Positions 19,693-28,363 of a stretch of 64,000 nt of DNA are shown here, piece by piece; position 1 is the stretch's first letter; every line of letters starts with the position of its first letter. A program made the position numbers and the translations under genes. The notes beneath the pieces are model-generated. The model was not told where the DNA came from. It was given only the letters and a program-made list of their open reading frames with translations, and searched no databases. Origin of the DNA: Trichomonas vaginalis G3 (Eukaryota > Parabasalia > Trichomonadida > Trichomonadidae); assembly GCF_026262505.1 (NCBI RefSeq), contig NC_067203.1:1550001-1614000 (forward strand), given 5' to 3'.

Positions 19693-21003
19693 TCATTGAA
19701 CTCTATACCATGCGTAAACTGTCATAAATGGCGGCATGTAATCTTTACTTTGTCCCGTTGTTTGTGTATATCCTGAAACGCGATGTGTATGGTTTCCTCC
19801 TCCCTCAGTGTTACTCCAGTAACAATCTATAGCAAACTTAACGTTGTCTTTAACATCATATCCTTTACCTTTTGTCATTGCTGACCAATCCCAATATCTA
19901 TGCTTATGCCAACCCGCTTGAGATGTACTTAAATCTATGTAGTGACTGTGTGCAGGTAAATTTTCACCTGTAATCGTTTTACTTCCTCCTGTTTCCTTTG
20001 AAGAGTTTGCACAATACAAAAACCTGTCAACTATTTGTTCCCACATACCGAAACCCAGAACTGTTGCTGGATTTGTTGAGTTCATTGACGTATAAATAGA
20101 GCCTATAGGATATAATGTTTGAAGTATTTCTGTCTTTAATGTTTGAAGCTCTTTTTTGTCTGCTTTCTTGTCATATAAATCTTGAGCAGTGAATTTAATA
20201 TTATGTTCATCCTTCATGACATAAACATCTTTACATCTAATGTTTCTCATCGTCGTTATGTTGTCATCCGATGTTAAACCTTGTGGAAAGTTAGGAGGTT
20301 TACAATATAATACATCCCCACCAGTTTCTTCAACCGTTCCTTCAATACTTTCTATAGCAACAGTTGTAAAACTTGTATGTGTATGGTTCTTATCTGCCTT
20401 CTTCATTAACTCATTGTTAACATAAGTTTTATCTGCTTTAAGGTCTAAACATTCTGAAACCCATCCTGTATCAGCTTTAGTTTTAAGAATCTTCGATGTC
20501 CGTCCATGATACCATTCAACCCTTTCTATAATTTCATTATCTTTTTCATTAACATATTCATTATCTGCTTTCTTCATTAATTCACTAACCACAAGTCCCT
20601 TATCTGCTTTCTTCATTAACTCACTATCCACGTATTCCTTATCTGCTTTCTCCATTATGTCATTTAGGAAACCTTTTATGAATTCCTCATTTAAATTAAA
20701 TCTTCCAATCTTCAAAACTTTAGGAAATGCATTTAATGCGTAATATCTCTGTTCTTCTGGTGGAATTGATGTTATATCATCCGTTATACCTTTAATTTTA
20801 GAATTCATAAATAAAATTTCTTTTATATTTGATATCACCGCACCACCTTTGCAAACGAATTCGAAATGGTCATTTTTCAATACTATCTCCAAATCTCCAT
20901 ATTTCAACCTTTGCGTTTGTTCTGCCGTCTTTGAATTATATGCATATATGGCGTATGTAATGGTTTGTGCCTTAAGTTGCTGTGGTTGCTGTTGTTTAAT
21001 CAT
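19693..21003 (-). CDS. Phage-type tail fibre/collar-like protein (Maverick)
   Basis: 436 residues. The N-terminal 110 residues are of unknown fold. The middle has repeats of the type KADKEYVDSELMKKADK (at least four), like the registers of phage fibre shafts. The C-terminal 150 residues match a phage tail-collar/receptor-binding tip: YPIGSIYTSMNSTNPA, GFGMWEQIVDRFLY, GGSKTITGENLPAHSH, several HKH/HTH histidines, and ending PPFMTVYAWYRV. By analogy it is the host-attachment spike of the particle. The frame looks whole. The start context is TATTTTTAAATCATAATAA before the ATG. It is the last gene of a minus-strand structural block. Confidence 0.8.
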   Translation of the reverse strand: MIKQQQPQQLKAQTITYAIYAYNSKTAEQTQRLKYGDLEIVLKNDHFEFVCKGGAVISNIKEILFMNSKIKGITDDITSIPPEEQRYYALNAFPKVLKIGRFNLNEEFIKGFLNDIMEKADKEYVDSELMKKADKGLVVSELMKKADNEYVNEKDNEIIERVEWYHGRTSKILKTKADTGWVSECLDLKADKTYVNNELMKKADKNHTHTSFTTVAIESIEGTVEETGGDVLYCKPPNFPQGLTSDDNITTMRNIRCKDVYVMKDEHNIKFTAQDLYDKKADKKELQTLKTEILQTLYPIGSIYTSMNSTNPATVLGFGMWEQIVDRFLYCANSSKETGGSKTITGENLPAHSHYIDLSTSQAGWHKHRYWDWSAMTKGKGYDVKDNVKFAIDCYWSNTEGGGNHTHRVSGYTQTTGQSKDYMPPFMTVYAWYRVQ

Positions 21004-21027
21004 TTATTATGATTTAAAAATAAATAT

Positions 21028-21738
21028 TTAATCTGTTATCTCATCAGCTATTTTTTCTATTTGAAATTGCCATAATATTTCATTCATGAATTCTAAATCA
21101 CAATCAAATAGGTCAGTTACTCTAAATTTAATATTTGATAAATCTTTTGAATGAAGAATAAATGAATTCCCGGATAATTGAAACGGATATGATAAAGAAA
21201 ATGTGTTTAAGTTGATGGATAAAATGTTTTGTATTGATGGGTAAGAGTTAGGGTCTAATGTTTGATGTGAAAATCTCATTGGGGTATTAACTTTATCACA
21301 TTTGATTAAAATGAAATTGGAACCAGTGTCAGAATACAAAACATCCCCAACATCTTTTTCAAAATTTAATATCCCCAACAATGAACGAAGATGAGGAGTA
21401 CAAAATTTAATTTTCAGCGGAAATTTAATAAGGTTATTTATTTCATCAAGTTCAAAAAGTTTATCAGGTTTTGATTTAAAATTTTCTTCATACCATATGA
21501 TAAATGATTCATTTAAATAACTTAAAATCATGTTAATATCCCATTTCGTTATCACATTATTTATATACATATCATACGTTTTTTCAAGGTCATCTTTAAT
21601 AAATGATATATAATCTGAAGGGTTTAAAAGAATGGGATTAAATTTACCACTCACAGAAACGAGAGTAACATTATAAATTCCGCTAACTGTTAAATTTAAT
21701 TCACAGTTATTATTCGAAATAATATTGATAATTGACAT
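21028..21738 (-). CDS. Putative minor structural protein, 236 residues
   Basis: Beta-rich, with NPSDYISF about 40 residues in and a C-terminal half (PSIQNILSINLNTFSLSYPFQLSG...NIKFRVTDLFD) typical of minor capsid/penton-like jelly-roll proteins. The same short motif (L-x-P-[SE]-D-[YF]-I) and the same position next to the VSCCG-motif protein are found for the 262-residue gene at 52845-53633 of the other element, so the two are probably homologous. It diverges from the gene at 21758 across a short shared upstream region. Confidence 0.6.
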   Translation of the reverse strand: MSIINIISNNNCELNLTVSGIYNVTLVSVSGKFNPILLNPSDYISFIKDDLEKTYDMYINNVITKWDINMILSYLNESFIIWYEENFKSKPDKLFELDEINNLIKFPLKIKFCTPHLRSLLGILNFEKDVGDVLYSDTGSNFILIKCDKVNTPMRFSHQTLDPNSYPSIQNILSINLNTFSLSYPFQLSGNSFILHSKDLSNIKFRVTDLFDCDLEFMNEILWQFQIEKIADEITD

Positions 21739-21757
21739 TTTTATTACGATTAAAAAT

Positions 21758-22237
21758 ATGGTAAAGCGTTATTTTCCAGTGATAAATAAAACTAGAATAA
21801 GATTACCTCAAGAATTCATAAATTCAACGAATAAGAAATTCATTCATGTTATAAATTTTAGTGTTTTCAGAAAATATGAGTCAATGTCATATTCATCATC
21901 AGGTTATATTTCACTTCATTCAAATTTAGTTCAATCAAACCCATATAATGACCATTTCATAAGATTTTCAGATGGTATTAAAAATGTAATTGATAGATTA
22001 AAATATGAACAGATTGACAATATCGAATTTTTGGAATTTTGGTTTAAATATCCTGATGGAAAAAAGATTGAAGTTAAAGATAAAGCTGATACTATAACAA
22101 AAACAATTACAATGACCGATCCAGATAGTGGGGAACAAAAAGAAATAAAACAAACGATAGAAACTGGTGAAAGGTCAATTATTATCGATTATGATTCAAA
22201 GGATTATTATTCAATAATGTTAATGCTTGAATATTAA
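21758..22237 (+). CDS. Unrecognised Maverick protein, 159 residues
   Basis: The start is chosen at MVKRYFPVINKTRIRLPQEF because the T/A-rich start context lies directly before it and the upstream extension overlaps the divergent gene. Mixed alpha/beta, with YISLHSN and GEQKEIKQTIETGERSIIIDYDSKDYYSIMLMLEY at the end. Its stop overlaps the convergent VSCCG gene by 4 bases. No family recognised; it lies in the structural block. Confidence 0.6.
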   Translation: MVKRYFPVINKTRIRLPQEFINSTNKKFIHVINFSVFRKYESMSYSSSGYISLHSNLVQSNPYNDHFIRFSDGIKNVIDRLKYEQIDNIEFLEFWFKYPDGKKIEVKDKADTITKTITMTDPDSGEQKEIKQTIETGERSIIIDYDSKDYYSIMLMLEY

Positions 22238-22458
22238 ATAGCCTTAACAAAGAATTTTTCAAGTGATATTTTATATTCATCAACTATTTTATTATAAATA
22301 TCATTATATGTTAAATGAAGTTCAGTTGTTGTTCCGTTCTTTGATATCTTAATTGTGCTAATATCCTTTATAGGATTTATTTTTGCAACTGTTCCGCAGC
22401 ATGAAACCTCATCATCTATTGAAAAATTGAATCTTAACGTCTGAATCTTGAACATCAC
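22234..22458 (-). CDS. VSCCG-motif small protein (Maverick copy)
   Basis: 74 residues. DDEVSCCG is followed by two short beta-like stretches and TELHLTYNDIYNKIVDEYKI. The C-terminal part of the 193-residue protein at 52259-52840 reads VSCCG, then a KxGxTLxLxY stretch, then IFDDHNISLKF in the same spacing, so a small conserved domain is shared by both virus-like elements. In both, a putative minor capsid gene is a close neighbour. Role unknown, probably virion related. Confidence 0.6.
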   Translation of the reverse strand: MMFKIQTLRFNFSIDDEVSCCGTVAKINPIKDISTIKISKNGTTTELHLTYNDIYNKIVDEYKISLEKFFVKAI

Positions 22459-22550
22459 AAAGAATGGCGATAATGTGAATTAATGATTCATAAGGTAAAA
22501 ATAATTAAACCGGATGGTCAATTAAATTATTATTGAATCATAATTATTAG

Positions 22551-22733
22551 TTATTTATCACGGTAAATTTTCATTAATTCAGAATTAATATCTACTTTAT
22601 ATGGCGCATTGCGACTGGAATCGTAGATTCCTGGGTTCTCGATGTTTGATGAAAGAGGAGGGGGGTATTTGGATAAGGGAATTTCAACATTCTTTACCGG
22701 GTTCAGATAAAATGATTGGGTCTCCATTCTCAT
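22551..22733 (-). CDS. Possible small protein, 60 residues
   Basis: MRMETQSFYLNPVKNVEIPL..., ending MKIYRDK. Proline-rich middle, no membrane span. It is in the same orientation as the neighbouring structural genes, but the usual T/A start context is weak, so it may be a fragment or a genuine small virion protein. Confidence 0.4.
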   Translation of the reverse strand: MRMETQSFYLNPVKNVEIPLSKYPPPLSSNIENPGIYDSSRNAPYKVDINSELMKIYRDK

Positions 22734-22739
22734 GTTTCT

Positions 22740-23099
22740 TCATTCTCCTTATTCTTCGGTAAGTCACGAGTTAATAAATTTGGTTAAGTTGCTGACCTTG
22801 TTAATTCAGGGCTAACATTAACTTAACATTTTGAATAATTCGTGATTTATCATCATTTACGTTATAACCAACCGTAATCTCTTGCTTTTGCGTTAGTGTT
22901 CTTTTGACTAGTGAAACGTCTTCTCATTTATATCGAAAAAAAATATATTTAAACTTTTATTTTGCTGGAACTTTTGAATCTATTATTCCCTGTATTGTTC
23001 ATGAAGTTGATTTTAGCATTTTCATCGAAATTAATAGACCTAATATATTCATTAATTGCATTTATAATCAACTGATTTCTCAAATTTTCATCACTTAAC
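22740..23099. other. Non-coding stretch within the Maverick
   Basis: No supported gene. AT-rich with short frames only. Confidence 0.4.
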
Positions 23100-23826
23100 T
23101 AAATCATAAGTTAAACCTCGTTGCTGATATAATGGTTCTAATTAAATCTTTGAATGCTTGAGATAAAGCACCTGATGCAATTCTTGCTTACTATAATTGG
23201 TTGGAATTGCTGTTTAAGTTCATCTTTAACATTTGCGAAAACTGGATCGAATTAAAGCAACTTTAAAGAATTTCTTAGCTGGAATTTCAGGTCTCAAATT
23301 TGCATATTGACCATCAAACTGTTAGAATATCGGTAATCCATCCGGTCCCTCTTCAATAGCATTTAATTCCTCATTGAAATAAGAATATGGATTATGACGG
23401 TATGAATTAATTGGACCATTTTCGCCTTCTCCCAATGTATTGTTTAACAGCTTTTCCATTTTCATCAAATTGCATAGGATAATTCATTATATGCTTTACG
23501 TTTAGGATAATCAGATACAGTTAAATAACCATTTATGACTTTAATATTACCTTGACCATCAGTAACGAAAACTTCATTTATACCATCAGGTTTTCCATTT
23601 GGACCCGTAATGTCTGCTTCGTGTGCTTCCCAAACCTTGACGTTTGGCATATGCTTGAGCTTTTTGTAAAAACATTTCTCATTTGTTTAACATCCTTTTG
23701 AAGACCGGCAACAATGTGGACTAATTCTTTCATTCCGTCTGGAACTTTCATAGTTCTATTATATGCACCCTTTTTGTTTGTCCCTTGTTTTAATGGAACC
23801 TGTAGAAGATTTGCTATTTCTGTCAT
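23100..23826 (-). CDS. Putative minor virion protein region (Maverick fossil, broken)
   Basis: Minus-strand coding sequence starting [20 protein letters not shown] after the element start context. Recognisable pieces include [35 protein letters not shown] and, nearest the distal end, [19 protein letters not shown]. The position next to the packaging ATPase and the repetitive glycine/asparagine-rich composition suggest a minor capsid or internal virion protein. The region is broken. Confidence 0.5.
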
Positions 23827-23866
23827 GTTTAATTATAAATAAAAAATAAAAATTAATTATAAAAAG

Positions 23867-24691
23867 TTAATCAAATTTAACACTTCCTTTATTTAAATCA
23901 ACTATTATTTTTCCATGTTCTCCTAATTGTTGATATTGTGTGTAAAGTTCATTAATGCTCATTGGTAAATTCACTTGATAAAGCATAACGTTCAACTGTT
24001 GACGACTAAAACCACTGAAAATGAAAAGGGTGGACAGGTTTGATTTAATGTTTGTGCTTAATGCTTTAAAGTATTGAACAGCCATAAAGAATGAACACTG
24101 AATGTGTCGACATTGAGTTAATAACTGATTAAAATATGATTTCTCATTGTTATTAGTTTTGATTTCACGGCATCATCTAGAAAAATTAGTGAATGCAAAA
24201 ATTCTTTATCAAAATTTGAAATAGAAAGTGTTTCAAATAATTCATCCCGTTGTTTATCAATAATTTTATCCTCTAATCCTTGCTTCTTGATTGTATTATA
24301 TAATTCTTTATACATTAAAAAGTTTTTTAAATAATCTTCTGCTTCTTCTTGTGATAAATAAATAATTGGAATTTTGATTAAATGCTTTAAAGATTCAAAT
24401 GTATCATCTGAAGGTGAACCTGAACGGTTGATATAAATTAACACATGTGAATGGGGGAAGTGTTAGCAATAATGATAATTTGTTTTAATATCGTTAATGT
24501 TTTACCTTTATTTTGTTTACCAATTGCTGCAGTGATTGAATTTAAGTAACATTCAGAATATGGAATTTTCATTAATTTTTCCTTAGATAGAGCATTTCTA
24601 TTATCACTCAATGCTTCATTAATCATATCATCTACGTATGTATTATATACTCCGCTAATTCTTCATAAGGGGTGGATGAATTTAAATCCAT
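23867..24691 (-). CDS. FtsK/HerA-type DNA packaging ATPase (Maverick fossil, broken)
   Basis: Recognisable parts are the P-loop (IGKQNKGKTLT), a Walker B strand (LHSLIFLDDAV) and a downstream stretch (MAVQYFKALSTNIKSNLSTLFIFSGFS) typical of the A32/FtsK-like ATPases that pump DNA into double-jelly-roll capsids. It lies between the capsid gene and the minor virion protein, the standard Polinton arrangement. The region is broken. Confidence 0.8.
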
Positions 24692-24715
24692 TTAATCAAA
24701 AATAAATTTATAATT

Positions 24716-26351
24716 TTAAACATTTCTATTCATCAATATTTCATCATATGAACTTCTATACTGTGGTGGTGTACCTGTTGGATGATATTTCAAACCTTCA
24801 TCCGGTGTCCATGTCCAATATGTAGTCCTAGTAAACCAAACCTGAGGAGGATTTGTCACCTTTGAACAGTAAGTGTCATTTTCACCCTGAATGATTGGAT
24901 AAGCTTTCACTTGTACTGTAACTTGTGAGTTGAAAGTTTCTAATCCATCAAAGAATATACCCGCTCCATCACGTTGAACTGGAATAGTGCATAAGAATGA
25001 AGTTTGGTCTTTCCATGTTCTAGCTAATGGCCCATTATCATCATTCAGCGGTCTAGTTAATGAGTCCTCGTATTCTTCTGTGCATTCATTCACTCCATCT
25101 AAATCAGAAGCTTGAAGCATACGTGTAAAGAATATGTCACCCACTGTGGTCATCGCTTGATCGGGGAAGTTTCTGGAATCTATAGTGACCTGAAGACCTC
25201 GAAGCATTGGATTTTCTAAAACGTTCTTTGCATTGCATTCTTCGGAAATGTTAACACAACATCTGTAACATTATGAAGAGCGTATGAGAAATCTGAGCTA
25301 ATACCTTCAGGAGTGATGCAACCTCCATTTAGTGAACGAACGTCAATATGTTGAGCTGGAATCATGAATGGATCTTCCTTACTGAATAAACGTGGTATTG
25401 CTTTAACTGATTCTTCAATTAAACCGTATCCTGGTGTAATGCATTTATCCTCTAAAACTTCCATCTTTGTGCATGAAATAATAACGTTATCAACTGTTGC
25501 GTCAGCAGATGTAGCGGCTAAGCTTGTAATTAATTTGGCAGGAAGTCCGATTTGTTGGAATTTGCGATCATATTTATAAACATGATTCATAATCTTTTCA
25601 TAATTTTCATCAGTTATCTTTTCATAAACGTAATTTTGTAAATCAGCAACTCTTAACGGGTCAACCTGACAAAATACTAAAGTATCCCTGAAAACATAAT
25701 ATTTAAGAATGATATCACCAAATGATTTAGGATAATCATCGAACGCCTGAAATGCTAACAAATCATTTACCGGAATAATCATATCAAAAGTGACATCAAC
25801 TTCTTCATTTGCTTCTTGAAAACTTCTGAAGGGTCAATATATTTACCACATACTGAGTTATCATATTTTTGAACATTATTATATAACGAATGAACAAACT
25901 TTTTAACTTTCCTTTCTGATTTTGGTTTATATGTTGCAAATGCGAAAGATTCACGGGCGCAATCCATCTGAAGATAACCGGCATCACCTCTTTCGGTTTC
26001 TACTTCTAATTGTTTAAAGCTTTGATTTGATGATTTGTAACCAACGAATAAACGCATGCATTTAAAAGCGGCATCACATGTGAAAGCTTTATTTGAAACT
26101 AGAGTTGCTTTAACTTTGCGTTTAATATATGTGTCACCTAATTGGTTCACATCATGAGCCGGATTTGTAATTCTTAAATGAGTTTGTTTATCATCAAAAT
26201 ATGGAGCATCAGAGTCATAGCATGAACTTTCAAGTTCTCTATAATATCTTCTACCGTCATTCTTTGCGAATATTTCATTTATCTTTTCGAATGAATGAAA
26301 TACATTTCCATTAATCGGTTTAGTGTTTGGCACTAAATAGTTAGTCGTCAT
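24716..26351 (-). CDS. Major capsid protein, double jelly-roll (Maverick fossil, broken)
   Basis: A long minus-strand region starting MTTNYLVPNTKPINGNVFHS after a TTTTATTTATAATAA context. Pieces include YRELESSCYDSDAPYFD, CDAAFKCMRLFVGYKS, GGCITPEGISSDFSYAL and TYWTWTPDEG. The size, beta-rich composition and neighbouring ATPase match the Polinton major capsid. It is broken in this copy. Family call from context and composition. Confidence 0.75.
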
Positions 26352-26419
26352 TTATTATAAATAAAAAATCAAAATTAAAAGATGAAAATGAATTTTTAAT
26401 TTTAATGAAATAATCAACT

Positions 26420-26635
26420 ATGGCTGCAGGATTCTTTAAGAAACTGTGGGATAAAGTAAAAAGAGGAGCGCATAAAGTTTGGGAAACAATGAAGAAAGGA
26501 GCAAATTGGATATTTAAGAATAAAGAAGCAATTAGTGACGTTGCTGAATCAATAACACCAAAAGCTGCCCCAATAAGAGAAATTTTAAATAAAGGAGAAA
26601 AAGTTTATCAAAGACTACAACCAATACTAAGATAA
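26420..26635 (+). CDS. Small amphipathic protein, MAAGFFKKLWD family (plus-strand copy)
   Basis: 71 residues: MAAGFFKKLWDKVKRGAHK at the start, then a basic helical body ending YQRLQPILR. The first 11 residues are identical to the start of the gene at 26656-26892 on the opposite strand. A short basic amphipathic N-terminal helix on a small protein next to the capsid gene recalls lytic or DNA-condensing minor virion proteins (adenovirus VI and X are analogues). Function is inferred only. Confidence 0.65.
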   Translation: MAAGFFKKLWDKVKRGAHKVWETMKKGANWIFKNKEAISDVAESITPKAAPIREILNKGEKVYQRLQPILR

Positions 26636-26655
26636 AAATAATATTTATTTTTCCA

Positions 26656-26892
26656 CTATCTACCTCCTATTTTATTAAGTATTCCTTCAGCTATTCCACC
26701 AATTGCGTTACCTGCTTGTGCTCCCATCGCCGGGTTACCTGCTTTAGTACCTAATACTCCACCTATGATAGTTCCTGCCGTTTTCGCTACTGGTGCCAAA
26801 AAGTTTGCAATGGGTTTAATAATCTTTTGATGAACCCAACCCGCAGCTTTCTTAATTCCATCCCATAATTTTTTAAAGAATCCTGCAGCCAT
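26656..26892 (-). CDS. Small amphipathic protein, MAAGFFKKLWD family (minus-strand copy)
   Basis: 78 residues: MAAGFFKKLWDGIKKAAGWV, then a glycine/alanine-rich hydrophobic stretch (AGTIIGGVLGTKAG...GAQAGNAIGGIAEGIL). The glycine-zipper-like tail suggests membrane insertion or oligomerisation. It converges on its partner at 26420-26635, with only 20 bases between the stops. It probably arose by inverted duplication of the 5' coding end, followed by divergence of the rest. Confidence 0.65.
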   Translation of the reverse strand: MAAGFFKKLWDGIKKAAGWVHQKIIKPIANFLAPVAKTAGTIIGGVLGTKAGNPAMGAQAGNAIGGIAEGILNKIGGR

Positions 26893-26958
26893 TTCTGATT
26901 TAATATTAATTAAAAAATATATTTCATCACTTATATTCTAATTTTTATTTAATGATAA

Positions 26959-27339
26959 ATGAAACCGATTTTAAAAATAAATGAAACAGAGGAGGAAGAA
27001 ATAAATGAAAGTAAAGATGTTCAACAAAAAATAAATGTTATTAAACCAATTACTGAAATAAAAATTTTTTCATCTGTTGAAGAATTTAATGACTATTATG
27101 CTAACAATAAAAAATTATTTGAAGAATTGACAACGTGTAAATTGAATAAAATGTTTAAAGTTGATGGATTCAAAATTTCAAAAATAAAAGGAGTGGTTAG
27201 TTTGAAATCTATTCCTCAATCAAGAATCACCTCATTAATGAAAATAGATGATTTAACAAAAAGAATAGAAGAGATTGAAGAAAGAATGAATCAAATAATT
27301 GATTTCATAAATTATGACTCGTTGAGCCCGGGTCCTTAA
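26959..27339 (+). CDS. Unrecognised Maverick protein, 126 residues
   Basis: Starts after TTTTTATTTAATGATAA. Acidic N-terminus (NETEEEEINESKD), a central folded part (EIKIFSSVEEFNDYYANNK), and a C-terminal coiled coil (IDDLTKRIEEIEERMNQII). It ends SLSPGP, where the last codons run into a cluster of short GC-rich hairpins. It converges with the 159-residue gene. Confidence 0.6.
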   Translation: MKPILKINETEEEEINESKDVQQKINVIKPITEIKIFSSVEEFNDYYANNKKLFEELTTCKLNKMFKVDGFKISKIKGVVSLKSIPQSRITSLMKIDDLTKRIEEIEERMNQIIDFINYDSLSPGP

Positions 27340-27375
27340 AGCCCAAGGCACAAAGTGCCCAGGACTTAAAGTCCA
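27330..27375. repeat. Cluster of GC-rich mini-palindromes
   Basis: GGCAC-AAA-GTGCC (27347-27359) and GGACT-TAA-AGTCC (27362-27374) are perfect 5-bp stems with 3-base loops, preceded by an imperfect GGGTCCTTAAAGCCC. They lie across the convergent stops of two genes in otherwise AT-rich DNA. They could terminate both transcripts; a similar mini-palindrome lies inside the polymerase region (12292-12304). Confidence 0.7.
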
Positions 27376-27845
27376 TCACTGAGTTCAAGGTTATATTCAT
27401 CAAATATTTCATTATTAAATGCAACTTCTGCTAGTTTATTTATTTTTTCAATACGATCATTTGAAAGTCTATCGTTTAATTTTTTCTGAAGTTTTTCATT
27501 TTCTAGTTCTGAAACTTTATTTGGATGATATGTAAATTCATGAAATTCTTTGGCCTCGGTTTTGATCATTAATTTACAAAGAACTTTTGTGGTTGGAATT
27601 CGTTTGAACCATTTATTAGTTATATTCGTTATATATTCAATATCTGGAATTAATTCCCAAATTTTTGCATTTTCAATTAATTTATTATCAAATGCAAAAG
27701 CAATGGGTTTAATATTATGTTTACCTTTATAATATAAACTTTCTACATAATCATCGAAATAAACATCTACTTGTTTAACATTTTCAAGAATTGGTGAAAG
27801 AGCATCCATTAATTGATTGACGGTTACGAATCTTGATCCACTCAT
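27366..27845 (-). CDS. Unrecognised Maverick protein, 159 residues
   Basis: Starts MSGSRFVTVNQLMDALSPIL after TTTTTTTAATTCGTAAGAAA. The first 80 residues are mixed alpha/beta with VDVYFDDYVESLYYKG; the C-terminal part is charged and helical (NEKLQKKLNDRLSNDRIEK). No family recognised. Outermost single-copy gene before the right TIR. Looks whole. Confidence 0.6.
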   Translation of the reverse strand: MSGSRFVTVNQLMDALSPILENVKQVDVYFDDYVESLYYKGKHNIKPIAFAFDNKLIENAKIWELIPDIEYITNITNKWFKRIPTTKVLCKLMIKTEAKEFHEFTYHPNKVSELENEKLQKKLNDRLSNDRIEKINKLAEVAFNNEIFDEYNLELSDGL

Positions 27846-27993
27846 TTTCTTACGAATTAAAAAAATAAATTATTCAAAAATGTCAGAATAAAATATTTAA
27901 ATAAATTATTTAAATTTTTTACTCTATTCAAGAATTTTATTTTTGATATAACTCATTGAATTCAAAATTTTTTAAAAAATTGACACCATATAT

Positions 27994-28075
27994 AACCAGT
28001 AGAAATTCTGCCAGTATAAACACTACCAGTAGAAGTTCTGCCAGTATAAACTCTACCAGTAGAAGTTCTGCTAAA
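27994..28075 (+). repeat. 30-bp tandem repeat, about 2.6 copies
   Basis: The unit ACCAGTAGAAGTTCTGCCAG plus TATAAACTCT repeats every 30 bases. In frame it would encode TSRSSASINS, but no convincing gene contains it. It lies just inside the right TIR. Confidence 0.7.
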
Positions 28076-28363
28076 GTATTCATAAACACCTTTTTTATAT
28101 CTTATTTACATCTAACATGCACCAATTTATTTTATAACTTTATTAATACTAAATTTTATTTCATACAAAAAGTAAAAATTCATAAGTTATATATTAATTT
28201 AATAAATTATATTATCATTTATAATAAAATTTTTCGAAATGCAGATAAATTTTAACATGTTCAAAATGAAACTATTATAAAATATATTCTTTTTATTAAT
28301 GGTAATATAGGAATTGTAGGAATAAAAACTTTTTATAAATTATTCATAAATTTTTAAAATCAG

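Noticed and set aside
27956-28255. 99-residue frame with TSRSSASINS repeats
   Set aside because: Begins at a non-ATG codon, driven by a 30-bp tandem repeat, followed by low-complexity AT-rich translation.
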